Below, in pieces: positions 21,554-33,700 of a stretch of DNA of 64,000 nt. Made by a program: the position numbers and the translations under genes. Origin of the DNA: Cudoniella acicularis (Eukaryota > Ascomycota > Leotiomycetes > Helotiales > Helotiaceae); assembly GCA_013054445.1 (NCBI GenBank), contig JAAMPI010000045.1, positions 19,516 through 83,515 on the forward strand, in the 5' to 3' direction. Below the pieces are notes generated by a model that was given only the letters and a program-made list of their open reading frames with translations, was not told the origin of the DNA and searched no databases. Numbering within the stretch: the first letter of the stretch is position 1; each line of letters opens with the position of its first letter.

Positions 21554-23383
21554 TTAATCAACAAGATTTAATAAACTTGCTTGCCCTATATTCTCCTTTA
21601 AAGTTCCATTTAGGACAATGTTAAAAGGGCCCTCCTCAAGCGGACAGAAAGAGTTATTGCCAGGCAATTGGCTGGTTCGGAAGTAGGCTCCTATTTTTGC
21701 AAAGCCACAATTGTTCTGTGTAGCGCTGCTGGTATGCTTTGAATTGATTAGCATGGGCAATTCGTTTTTGGCCAGAGATACTGCACTCACCCCCATTCCG
21801 TCAATAGTGAGCAACTGAGCATTCTTATAGTTCGGCGCTGACGCGATCGCGCTATTCCCTGTAGTCAGCTTCAACACGCATTGAAAGAGGGGTAGTTACT
21901 AACTTTTCAATAGGCGTTACCGGGTCGTAAGTGTTGCTGACGAACAGTATGGGTGTTGCTGTGTCGCCGCCAAATGGCCCAGCAAATATTTCGTTAGCTT
22001 TGATCGGCCACCCGGTACATCCAAGCACTGCCTTGCTCCAAATTTCCCCGATGATGCTTTCGCTTTCAAGCACTTGGAGCTGAGGTCTTAAGTCTTGGAG
22101 CGTCTTGTTGTATAACCTATTGTTCTGGTCGGAGCACATAACACCGAGACTCCATTCTGGATTTTCATAGGCAGCCGGGCCCGGGGCGGGGTCACCAAAG
22201 CTTGTTGAAAGTTGATTTGCCAACGGGCCGATATCCTGTGCTGAAATAGCACTTTCGAGGTCTAGCAGAATTTTGGGCAACAAGGTGAAATACGAAAATG
22301 GCGAAACCGCCGCGCTTAAAAGTCCGACTTTCAAGGTGAGTAATGCTGCCTCGAGATCTGTAGCGTTCGACCAATTTTCAGCCTCCGCTTTCCGGGGATC
22401 AAGCTGTACGAACGACTGATTGAACCGCTCATATATGTCTTTTGGGGTAGATCCAGTATAGTACGAACACTCCGACGGTCCTGCCTCGTGGCAGTATATG
22501 AAGAATGCAGCGATGATCCCGTCCAAGTGGTAGACACTTTCGGAAGTGTAATTGGTCAAGTAACCCGCGGGGCTCACTACACCGTCTAAAACCATATTGC
22601 CCACTCTGTCAGGAAACATGGATGCGAAGGTTTGCCCGAGAAATGTACCGTAGCTGATTCCATAGTAGTTCAAAAGGTGGCTGGGTTTCGAGGCTCTTTC
22701 ACCATTTTCTGATGCTGCAAATGCTTTGACAATGCTGAGCATGTCCCTCGCAGTGGTTGCAGTAGACATATGCGGGCCAGCATCCCTTTGTCCTCCAGTG
22801 ATTTTCTCACATCGCTCACCAAGCTCCTTGCCAAATTCGATAAAACTGTCGTAAAACTCATCCGTGACTCTTGGAACCGACCTGGAATACAATGTGATAT
22901 TCTCAGCCGAAATGGTGTTGTTGGCTGAGCAGTTAGCATTAGGCTCGCTGAGCCACATGCCTCTGGAATCAAAACCGACGATATCCCAGTTCGACCCTGC
23001 CACGGCCTGGATTTCATTCGCATTGTTCAGAGCTTCGCTGATACCTGAAGCTCCGGGTCCACCGGGATTGAGAAGGATCTGGCCTTGATATGGTCCATCG
23101 GAAGAATTGGTCTGAGCGGGATATTTGACCATGGGAACGGATGCTCGACCAAGATGAGGGTTCTGGTAATCGAGCGGTACCTAGAGAACTGATTCAGCAT
23201 GCAAGACGAAACAATAGGGTAGGGAGAGCTAACATCGAGCTTGGCGCAGAAGAATCCGTTGCTGCATGGACACCAAGTGAGTGTCTTGGACGGAGATATC
23301 TGGTCAAAGGTACAGTTCGAAGAAGATGTTGCTATTGCGAGATGGAAGATGCCCAGTAAGGAGAGAAGAAATGGGATTTTCAT
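21554..23383 (-). CDS. Secreted S33 / TAP-like alpha/beta-hydrolase peptidase
   Basis: Signal peptide MKIPFLLSLLGIFHLAIA. Exons about 23383-23234, 23180-21921, 21868-21791 and 21736-21554 give ~556 residues. Conserved elements: VPLDYQNP start of the hydrolase fold, oxyanion loop LNPGGPGASG, GFDSRGM, the nucleophile elbow GISYGTFLGQ (Ser ~226), the acid in SNTYDPVT, and the catalytic His in GMGHTS, which appears only after splicing the last intron (GTGAGT..CAAAG). The C-terminal lobe matches the TAP-like domain of tripeptidyl aminopeptidases, which release N-terminal tripeptides or act as proline-type aminopeptidases. The second intron is uncertain: donor at CCG|GTAACG (53 nt) keeps frame but removes PIEK after DP, while a 31-nt alternative would be unusually short. 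Many N-glycosylation sites support secretion. Confidence 0.88.
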
Positions 23384-24449
23384 AGTCAGGATTGGATCTG
23401 GTAAAACGAAGGTGAGTTGAGCACAAAGAGAGAGAGCTGAGAAAAGTTGAGTTGGAGAGAACAGAGAGGGCCGACTGGGACATATATGTACACTTGAGAG
23501 TTTGCTGACTTTTAATGTTATTAGATTTCCCCTAGCACTTACCTAGGTAGAAAGCGATACCACTAAGTCATACCTGCTGCGCTCGACGATCGAAAAGGGG
23601 AGGCAAGACTGCCGGCCCAGGACAAGGCGTCTGCCCCTGCTGTTCGTTGCGACACTTGGTGGCTGAGCAACGGATACGAGCATTTTAATTGCAATCGCTT
23701 CCCACAACACGGAATCCACACACAATATCATTACAATGAAGTCTGATTTAAAGCGAATTGTTTCGATATGCGTAGGTTACCAGCAAGCATGGATACGAAG
23801 TATTCGCTAAAATGACAGGGTCCCTACGAGCCGACTAATCGGGAAAGACACAATAACACCAGAAAAGTGTTATTGAGCCTTGAGACTAGGAAAACTATTT
23901 TAATTTGAATGACGACACATTTAACATTTCTATGTTTGGGTTGAGGAGCAGGGTCCTTACGAGCCGTGTTGATAAATCTTTTCAGAACTTTCGCCCTTGC
24001 TTAACAAAACTGGCACCTTTATCTAAAGAGCTCGGAGCAAGCCATTAGCAATATTTTTTGACCGGACTTAAGGATTGTAAGTTACAGTATGTTGATTTGT
24101 GCATAACTACCCATAGGCGATGTCCTATCATCTACATAGCCTTATGGAAGTGCACGTTCCCTCTCACTTACCCCGCTTTCTACACCGACTCGTAGCTTTT
24201 CATCTATTCAACACCCTCACATCATATCCTCTCCGCCATGTATCATCAATCTCAAGTTCTCAACTATGTACACCGTGCACGTCGGTTTTCTCAAAGCTTC
24301 TCGAGCTAGAAAACCAGGCTCCCTTGAGACAGTAGGTCGCACGACTAGCGCATCTCTAGATCGATGTCCAAATCCCAACGAGAATATTCTTCTCCAATAA
24401 CATCTTCTCCTTTCAATCTCCTGCATTCATCTTGCTGCCAATAGTGGTT
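23384..24449. other. Promoter of S33 peptidase and intergenic DNA
   Basis: No gene is supported. The first ~150 bases upstream of 23383 are AG-rich on the plus strand (CT-rich on the coding strand), typical of a fungal 5' leader. Confidence 0.4.
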
Positions 24450-25270
24450 ATGAATATCGACACGTTGGACGTCATCTCGTCCGACTCGGCAAGTACAATC
24501 TCGAACGGACTAGTCTTTACACTTTTCCCCGACCTCCCAACAGAGTTACGTCTGAAGATTTGGACGGCTGCGCGCTTTCATGATCGCAACATCGATATTT
24601 GGCATTTTGCTATCTGTGAGCATCGGGTTAATCCAACATGGTGGAAGCATCTTTTCCGCTCAGGTTCGTAACGATTTTCGGTCAGAAGCCACTGTCCCGC
24701 GCTGGGGGTACTTCGAACCTCCAAGGAAGCGCGAGAAGTTGGACTCAAATACTACTTGATGCTTTTTGGCAGTAAATTCCAAACAGCTTTGCCATCTCGG
24801 ATCTATATCAATACAGAGGTTGATCCGCTTTGCTAGTCAACTTTAACCTCAAGCACCAAACCATGTATCGTGCTTTCGATAAGCAAGGGGTAAAAATACG
24901 CTGGATCGCAATCGACGCCTGCTCCGAGGATGGCCTGGCTTGCATATTTGACTTTGTGGAAATTGTGGGCACAAAAGAGGTCGTTCTTTACCGGCCACCT
25001 GGAAACAAGAAGAAAGCTTTTCACTTTGGCTTCAATCATGCCAGACCTTTCGATATCAAGTTCGATTTTTTCAGCACTAATATATCTCAAGCGCATGCCA
25101 AAACTTTATCTCAACTAAAGAAGTCGAGAGCTCTCAAGCAAAGCATCGAGGACACTATGATAAATTTGGAGATCCTACTTGCTCCTAAACCTGTTACCCC
25201 ATTACCCAAGCATGAGATATCACTGGCTATTATCAAATTTATCGATCAAAAGAAAACATCGCTAGCATGA
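24450..25270 (+). pseudogene. Broken 2EXR-domain gene, copy 2
   Basis: It starts MNIDTLDVISSDSA and contains FTLFPDLPTELRLKIWTAARF ... NIDIW, the 2EXR opening. TAA at 24669-24671 interrupts the frame. The same frame then continues with VLRTSKEAREVGLKYY and LPSRIYINTEVDPLC to TAG at 24834-24836. A different frame carries the rest (LLVNFNLKHQ, IRWIAIDACSEDGLAC, VVLYRPP) to 25270. One intron (GAG|GTTGAT..ATAAG|CAA) could bridge the second break, but the TAA remains, so the copy is most likely dead. Confidence 0.62.
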
Positions 25271-25553
25271 GATGCTTTGCCTGTGCCGGTGAAGTTGTGC
25301 AATCACGTGGTAGGGCTCACGTAACCTTCCCGGTGGGACCCAAACTTCCATCGGCCCTCACTTATTTTTAATTTTTAATTCTCTTCTTTCTCCACCTCCC
25401 TTCACTTTCTCACAAAGCGAATGTCACCACTTCACCCACCTCATCAAGTCAAACTCGGAGCTGCATTCGCCTACACCACATCTCGTTACTTCTGGAACCA
25501 ATCCGGTGAGACAGAAGAGCCACCCACAAGACGAGAATTACTCACACGAAGAG

Positions 25554-26436
25554 ATGGTTATCGAATCCCTTTCTGAGTTCAAACACTTTCCAAACCTCCC
25601 TCCGGAAATCCAAAAAATGATTTGGCGGCTGGTTTGTTGTGAATCTAGGGTTGTAGATCTGTGGCCATCAACAGTAGGCGAGGGGGAATCGATGAATATA
25701 CTCAGGGGCAAGTATATTTATTCGCAGCTGCATACTAAACTCGAGACCCATCAGTTGGTACCTTCGATCCTCACTACTTGCCGCGAATCTCGCGAGATTG
25801 GATTGAAACACTATACGCAAACCTCGGGATTCAAATGCGTTGTCAACATCCCAGAGCATTCTGAATATATTCTTTCAACACCACCGCGTATCTGGCTGAA
25901 TTTGACGACTGATATTGTCTTTCTATCAGATGGGATTAATGGGTCACGTCTTCTGGATATTCTTGAGAATCCCTTTGGAGAGGAATATAAAATACGTCGG
26001 ATCGCCCTGGAAGCGGACAAATTCAACAAGGATTCACTCGAGCCCGACCATCTAAGCCAACTAATATCTCGATATGGGTTAGAGGAAATAATTCTTTGCG
26101 GTGTGGCTGGGGAAAAGGCAATTCCAAGATCAGGATGGGCCTTTGATGACAAGGCTCCTATCAAGCTCGATCTCTGGGAGATTGATACTGACCTAGTACA
26201 TAAGTATCCGAGAAGGTATGCATATTCCGCCCTTATTTGACTCTCATTCGACTTGTCAAACTTTTCAGCCATCTCTTCGGAACCCTCCAGTTAATTTGCT
26301 CACAAGTATGTCTACAATGCTCCGCGCGAGAGAATGTCTTGTAGAGCTATTGAGCGAAACGGATGATGTCATTCCTTGGCCGGTCTTCAAAATGATGTTT
26401 GTTAAAATCACTACACCGCCTGTCTTGGTCGAGTGA
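25554..26436 (+). CDS. 2EXR-domain protein, intact copy
   Basis: This is the only apparently functional 2EXR gene of the local group. The opening EFKHFPNLPPEIQKMIWRL with SRVVDLW is the 2EXR signature, followed by PSILTTCRESREIGLKHY and the STPPRIWLNLTTDIVFL block usual for the family. The main frame runs to 26240. A better end splices at AGAAG|GTATGC (26215) to CACAAG|TATGTC (26307), adding a tail with FKMMFVKITTPPVLVE. At the 5' end an alternative upstream exon (ATG at 25421, donor 25506, acceptor 25551) joins in frame, so the true start may be 25421. Function of the family is unknown; the motif resembles an F-box and an adaptor role is possible but unproven. Confidence 0.7.
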
Positions 26437-26660
26437 GAGCGCCTAGCTTTCGTGAGTAGAATAATTTTGCTCGTGTCGGTGCCTCTGCTAATTTGAGTAC
26501 AGTACTTTTGCCACCGTGAGAAGCTCCTTCTCTTCTGAGTAGGGTGTCTCTTCTCGTGTGAGAGGTTTTGCTCTTGTGGAGGGGGAGTGGCAGGGACGGG
26601 GCGGGCGGTAACTCTACTTGTGTGAGGCGCTCTACTCTAGTGAGTGCCTCTCTCTGTCGC
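26433..26660. repeat. Degenerate ~20-22 bp tandem repeat, GTGAG...CTC units
   Basis: About ten loosely related units begin GTGAG/GTGTGAG/GAGTA and end in a pyrimidine-rich TTTTGCTC or TCTTCTC. Examples are GTGAGTAGAATAATTTTGC, GTGAGAAGCTCCTTCTC and GTGTGAGAGGTTTTGCTC. Spacing is 19-22 bp. A G-rich interruption lies at about 26578-26610. Confidence 0.45.
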
Positions 26661-27264
26661 GATCCCTTGGGTTACTCACTGCAAAGTCACCCTGGAGAAT
26701 TACTCGAGCTGAATCATGCTTTCGACCAGATTCAATGTTATAGCTCTTTTTTGCGACTCGACAACAACCCGATAACTCAGAATTCAATAGCACCACGCTC
26801 TTCCCAACCACGGTTTTAATAGAGGGATCGACCCTTTTCCAAACAAAAAGAAAACACGTGATTTAGAACGCTAGTTTAGCGCAGTAGGGGTAGATCCTGG
26901 GACTTAAATAGACAGCTGCTGGCCTCTCTGAGATTCTGATAAACAAGCCTTCTTTGCAACCACAACTTTTGATCGATCTGCTTTCCTCTTTCTCTAGCTA
27001 CCAGCAAGAAGTTAGAGCTTGACAGTCAGTACATTGATAAAAGTCTGCGGTCTTGTTTGGTATGTTTGTAAATGGTCTACTTCATGAGTTCCCTTGTTAC
27101 TAATTTTGAAGTACTGTACAGTAGCGGTCTTTCACTGTCCAGACCTAGGCTCCTCACTTACTATGACAAAGTCGACCACTCACTGGCTTACAACTACGCG
27201 ACCACCCAATACTACTCGACCCTTCGTGACTCTCCAAAAACTTCAGCGTAACCTTCTACCAACC

Positions 27265-28183
27265 ATGGCTGACGATCAAGCTGTTATGCCGGCCGCCGAT
27301 GCAGGGATGGCGCGCGACGAAGGCAGGGTTGATGAAGCTGGAAGTAGCATTCGGAATCCAAAACAGCAAAAGAATTCAGAACAACAAACTTCGCCCGCCG
27401 GCCCTTTCGCTTTTCAGGATCTACCACCGGAGATTTGACAGATGATCTGGAAGCTAGTGTGTTTTTTAACCGCGTGTTGTCGATATTTGGAAATGCCCGA
27501 TCAAAGAAACGCACGGCCGGCCTATGGACTATGATATCCAAAATAAGGTTCTTCAGGCAGTTTTCAATAACGAGACCTTTACATATTAAACCCACGCTCG
27601 AGCACCACCCGTACTCTACGTTAATCGCGAATCCCGAGAGGTGGCTTTAAAGAGCTACTGTCTCAAGTTCGAGAGGGAACTCCGCAAATACATTGGCCCC
27701 GTCCAAATTTCGTCGTTTATGGAGCCGCGAATCTACATCAATCCGGAGTGCGACATCATCTTGCCGTGTGGTTGTCATGAAGCCTTCGCCGGTGTATTTC
27801 TTCCCGACAATATGTGGGAATATCTACGCCGAGTGGCCCGCTTAGCTTTTTCTCAGCGTGACTACAAATATTACACTACTCCTCAACTTCGCAACACGGA
27901 GGAACTTTTTGTCTATGACTACGATATGTGGGACGACTCCAGGCTGTCTTCTTTATTTGAAGGTTTCAAAAATACTCGACCAGTCGACTTTGAGCTTGTT
28001 CCTTTTGAGGAAGAGTCAAGCAACGGTAGTGGTTCAAACCGTTATCTCGAATGCCTATTATATATGAAGTATAAAATTCTAGAGCGTTTAAGGAAGGACT
28101 TGGGCGATTCTTATAATTTGGAGGAGTCTAAATTTCCGACTATTAAGTTCAGGAACCTGACTATCAAAGAGTGCTTGAGCTAG
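27265..28183 (+). pseudogene. Broken 2EXR-domain gene, copy 4
   Basis: It starts MADDQAVMPAADAG with a charged leader and reaches FAFQDLPPEI, then TGA at 27436-27438, then QMIWKLVCF in the same frame; a CGA-to-TGA change would explain the stop. After a divergent stretch, a shifted frame resumes at about 27610 with VLYVNRESREVALKSY, MEPRIYINPECDIIL, EYLRRVARLAF and EELFVYDYD and ends at 28183. The C-terminal part is well preserved over 180 codons, so inactivation looks recent. An upstream in-frame ATG at 27163 exists but lies before any conserved sequence. Confidence 0.72.
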
Positions 28184-30760
28184 AGTTAGGCGCTGCAGGA
28201 AAGGGAGGGAGTGAGTAAGAACAGGCTTATGTAGCTAGTAGCCGAATACAAGGTACATCTTTCGCACAAGAACAACTCCTTTCTCTTGTGCATTGCCTTT
28301 ATTTAAGTGCTGGAAAGATTGAAACCTGAGGGTGTTAAGGTTGTGATTGTGGATTTGATGTTTAGAGAATGCCCGGGAGAGAGAATCTACAATACCTGTC
28401 CCTTGAAAAGGGCCAAAACACCATTTCACACCCAAAACTCACATTTTCACATTAAAATAATTCTACAACCTGGTAATTATTTTAAAAATCGTAACTGGCA
28501 GCTCTATTAAACTTAACTAGATCTTTAAATCTGTCGATTTAAAATTTTAGTAACGGCCTTATATAAGCTTTTATTAATAAAACTTTAGAGGGTTTAGTCG
28601 ATTTAATCGATTTTACACTAAAAAAAAAGAGTAAAATACATTAAAAAGTATCTTTACCTTTTTAAAACTCACGATTACTTGTTTTCTATACTATAATTAT
28701 TCTTAGTTATTTTATAACATTTAAGTGATCGTGATAGCTTTCGTTTTCGAAAGCCTGAAATCGGGGTCACGACGCCTAGAAATCGCTTAAAAGTAGCCTG
28801 AAAACGCAGACTTAGCTGACCAGGCTCGTAAGTGAATCAACTCCCGCGGATCTCTCGGGGTACTACCATGTGCGAGACCAGGTATCTTGATGCCGAGTGG
28901 ATTGCGTCAACGTCATTGGAGGCTAGGAGGCATCTCCGTCCCGTGTCTCTGAAAAATTGTGCAGGGCATGACTTGTGCAAGGAACAAGGGAAAGCGAATG
29001 TCTGCTTACATTAAGCTTATTCTGGTCCTGGCTATTGGGATCATCGGCGGGTATCTGAGACCCAAGTGGGTCGCAAAGTTTGCTAATACTCGTACTTTAA
29101 AGTAGCTACCTAGTAGGCGCCGAATGAAAGATAAACCGGGATCTCTTGATATGTGATGATCTTATACGCTGGGATGATTCTATTTCCATCTGCAATGCTG
29201 TAGTAGTGCATCTGCATTCGAACCGTTGGTCCGTGCTTACTGTATCACGGCGACGACGACGACCTTCCTTCGAAATTTTTCCAGCAAACAACCTGTTTCT
29301 TCCAACGCAGTTCTCCGCAGTGGCTTGTGCTCAAGAAAGAGTCCAGTTGCCGTTTGTTGCTACAGAACAAGGTCGGCGATGAGGCCGAGTGCGCCCACGA
29401 CTCGTCCAGAACATGAGCAGCGACGGTATCTCAATCGATTACCAGAAGGGATCCCGGATCTGCAACATGGTGTTGATATCATTCAACTCCATCGTCTCAG
29501 AATTAGCACCCCTGGGCCGTCAAGCGCGTGTGTCATCAACATAAAGGGTTCACGTCAGATGAAAACCAGTCGGTGTCGACAGCTGGGGTCCGGTCGAAAC
29601 GCCACCCGGCAGTACATCTGACACCAAACTACCTAGGAGCAGACTAGGAGATGATAGAGAACTTTCTAATGCAGGAACACTTAAAGACGAGGCTCTCAAC
29701 TCAGAGGTCGCTAATTGGTAGGCCGAGGCTGATGAAGGTTTAAGCCGTTGCGGTACAAGCTAGGAGCAATCGTCTGACGTGCCCTGCCGAAGGCACGGAC
29801 GCGAAACCTCCTATAATTTCTGCTGTTTTTTCTGATATTTGAACCTAAAATATCTGTCGAGAATTATTATATCACAAAGAGAAGTTTAATAAGCTTTTAA
29901 CAGATTAATATTAGTTGTTTAATAAAGTTAAATTTATAAAGTCTGGCAAAGTGGGAAGCTCGGTTATTGTTGTTTTGGAGGTCTAAAATCGGCTCTGGGA
30001 CAAATCCTTGTAAAGATCAATAGGGAAGCTAGAATAAATTCCCTGCTCAATATTATTATTATTTTAATTGGTTGAAAGACGTGGCTGTGATCGAGACAAA
30101 GAACAGGCAAGGCGGCGCGAAGGCGGAATTGATAAAAAGTGATCTAACTAGCGCAAAACGAAACCCCTCAGAAAACAGAGGCCCAAGCCTTAAGTTTCCG
30201 CGGTATTTCGTTTGGTGTCGATCAAGATATAAGTAAAGCGTATCGATCTAAGAGTTTTTTGCCAAGCCAGGGAAATGATAGCTGGACTCTAGTACTATGA
30301 TATAAGTTCGGGCGAAGACAAGAATACTTATCATTGGACTGCCTAGCACTAAATAAACGATAAGGTAGGGAGAGCAACATAAAGTCATCTTTTTTCAATT
30401 TATCCGAACCAACAGAGGATTTCGGTCACGAAAGTGGTTTCCGGTGAGGCCCGTGACTACTATTAGATCAGGTGGATTTGGTGCCACGTCTGACTGCCGA
30501 CTGCATACACCACACCTTTATCCTCGGAAAATTCCACAGTCGATGCAGCCGGGCGTGAAATCAGAATGTCAGGCAGCGCATCCGTATCATGCTTATCCGT
30601 AATGACTGCCCAACCGATTGAATAGTGATTGAGGCTGAGAATTCATCGCAATAAATGGTGTTTCTAAATCTCCTTGCCACGCAGCAACTATCGAAGGACA
30701 TAGAACTTGGTATCTTCTTAATTATACAATATCCATTTCTTGCTTACTCCATACGCGAAA
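28184..30760. other. 2.5-kb gene-poor, RIP-like region
   Basis: AT-rich stretches at about 28505-28720 and 29830-30065 alternate with near-normal composition. No frame over 130 codons shows a motif. This is probably a graveyard of old repeats. Confidence 0.5.
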
Positions 30761-33700
30761 ATGTATGCAAGCCCGGCTGTCAAGATCCCTAAGCGAAAAA
30801 TCGGGTGCGACTCGTCCGAGATGTCCAACCAAATGCTAAGCCCGTGTGCTTCGAATTTTGGTGTATTCCAAAAATGTGAAGTTGGTCTCGCTAATTTGCA
30901 CCACAAGAGACAGCGGCCTAATCAGTCCCACTATCGTCCTGTCAATCGGGAGTCGAGGGCCAATGCTGCGCCTGGCAACTCTTCCAATACGTCTTGTGAA
31001 AGCTTTTATGCTCATCCTAACCCTCTCACTCGTGGAATTCCAGAGCAAAGCAATTTCTCGGACAACCTATTTGATAGTTTGCTGAGCGAAACACCCACTC
31101 GGTCATCCGTCGCGACTATGGTACGTTCAAACTCTGCAGCTCGGGACTCGAGATTAAAGGGGTCATCAAATGGTAAGTTTCTATAAAACCCACTATCTAT
31201 CAACTCGAGTTCTGATACAAATATAGCATACTCTGGTCGAAGACCCGTCCCAGGAGATAACCCCCTTCGCCTGGCTTCTACACTGCGCACGACAACTACT
31301 TCGAGGGAATCAGACAACGCTTGGAACATTCAAGGCCAAAGAAATGAACAGAGTGCTGGTAATATTGTGTCGGAGGACTATCCGTCTGGAATTACAGGTG
31401 ATTGTATAACTAGAGATGGGGTGTCTTTCTTGATAAGTTATGATCAGGTGCCGGGTGATATGTCTGTGCCGGAGCACACCATTAGTACACAGCACGCTAC
31501 AAATTCCCAACAAGATATTTTGACACTGCTTGAAACGAACACGGAGAATTTCGGCGACAGGGCGCTACCGATCTCTTTTGATGCTTCCGATGACTTGATC
31601 AGCAACATAGATCTTTCGCATCACTCTTGGCTAGACAGGAATGACCAAGTCTTATCAAATAATGCATCTGTGACAGATGCAAATCAGGCTAGTTCGTCCT
31701 CTAATCGTGCTTCTGCGCTAGCAGAGTCACCACACTATGGTTTTGACGTTCCTCGCCCACATGCCTCATCAAGGGACACGGGACTATTCGACCCTGGGCT
31801 TTCTCAATTCGGGACCGAGTCTAGTCCTATGCGGAGAAGCTTATTCACCCCGATAGGCTCTAAAGAAAGAAACTTTTTTTACTACCAATACTAAAGAAGA
31901 CCCTTACACTCTTGAGTCACATCCTGATACTACCCGGGCAATAAATTTCGTTGACTTTGACGGCGACACTCAAATTAATTATTTAAGCCCCGTCTCGGCG
32001 CTTGATATACCATCCTTTAGCACTACTTGGGAATGTATGCCAGTAAATTACTTCACCGCTTCAGAAACCTTGGGGCATGGTGATCTCAGCGGAATCTGTA
32101 ATGAATACCTCCTCTTTTTCTCAGAACATCCCCTTGCTAATGCTAATCAGCGTCGTTTCCTACTCAGGCGACCAGAAATTACCCAAATATAGCCCTTCCG
32201 CTTCAAGTAACAGAAGATCCAGTCAGCCTTTTCTCCGGGGAAGGAGGGGATGATTTTGTCGAGGTTGGTTTCACTGCGGCGAATACCAATTCCATCATGT
32301 CGTCCACAAGGGTCCAAAACCAACCTATCGCAACCCAGGCTCAAAATTATAAACAGCATCTAAGGAGACAAAGACTACTACTCAGAAGTTCTATCTCCCG
32401 TCCGCAATTTACAGACTTGTCACAGCTCGGCAGTATATATCCTTCAATGAGCGGAGTTTCATCGTCTGGCCTAGATACAGCCGCCAACGACGGAGCAATT
32501 GCTAATAGCGGACCTTTAGGGAATCCGCCTAATATTATAGAAAGCGACGATATAAACTCTTCCCAAGCGACCTTCGGATTTGGGCCCGCGAGTCAAATAT
32601 ATAAGAGGTTACCCTCACCTAAAAATCACACTTTTTTTTGTTCATTAAACCTCCCAAACTAATTCTTTCACAGCCCCAAAACCGCCGTCACCTCTAAACA
32701 CCAAATAAGTAGTTCTCCGGGACCGATCCTAACTCTCAAGGAAAACACCAACGACACCCAACAAGAAACGCAAGATATTCTGGCAAAAGCAAATCAGCTC
32801 TCTAAATTTAAAGGGTCCGGGAGTGCGGGTAATTCTCCTCCGCGCAAAGCTCCGATTTCCTGGGAGCACCAAATTCTCGTCCCGAATAAATTTGTCGAGG
32901 CGCCGAGGGGCACACCTACAGAAGCCTCTGTGGACAAGAAAGTGAGTGGCCGGAAAGGGCCCCTGGAGGAAGATAAAAGGGAACGCGCCAAGGAAATAAG
33001 GAGACTTGGATCTTGTTTGCGTTGTAGGATATTCAAGATTGCTGTAAGCTGTACAGTTAGGAATCTTCGCTCAAAGAATCAAGTGCTAATACCATCAATA
33101 GTGCAGTACTGCCGATACCTGTATATCTTGTATAAAGGCAGGATCTTCGCTCCCGACAAACAGGATTTGCGTCAGGGCTCATCTGAGCGATTTTATGAGT
33201 ATTTTCCTACCAGGTTAGATTTACTCGTGCTTCTAGCCATTTTCGTAGCTAATATAAAACACTACAACAGAGCAAGCCGTTAGGTCTTTTCAAAAAGCAT
33301 CGATTGATCAGCTCATAAGAGAAAAGGTTTCTTGGTTCACCAAAAATCGTTTCGATATCTATATCTCATCCGGCCCAAAGTACCCCCCGATTCAACTCAC
33401 TGTCCATGAATTTCGCGTCCGAGACCCAGGCTACTTGATCTGCAGAACGCTGGTAACTGATGTTGTGACGAAAGCCTCCTATTTCACCAACATCTATGCA
33501 CCTCCGTTAGGCATTACAGATTTCAAGCAAGACTTAAAACAGAAACTCACAGACTATATTGATAGAATCATTTCTACCGAACGAAATTTCGGAGAGGTGA
33601 TATACGGTGAAATGTCTCAGTTAGTCTGGGATATTTACGAGGCTGTGAGGCAATTTCAAGGCGTTAATCCCACGGTAACTTTTCTCACGCTCCCCCTTTT

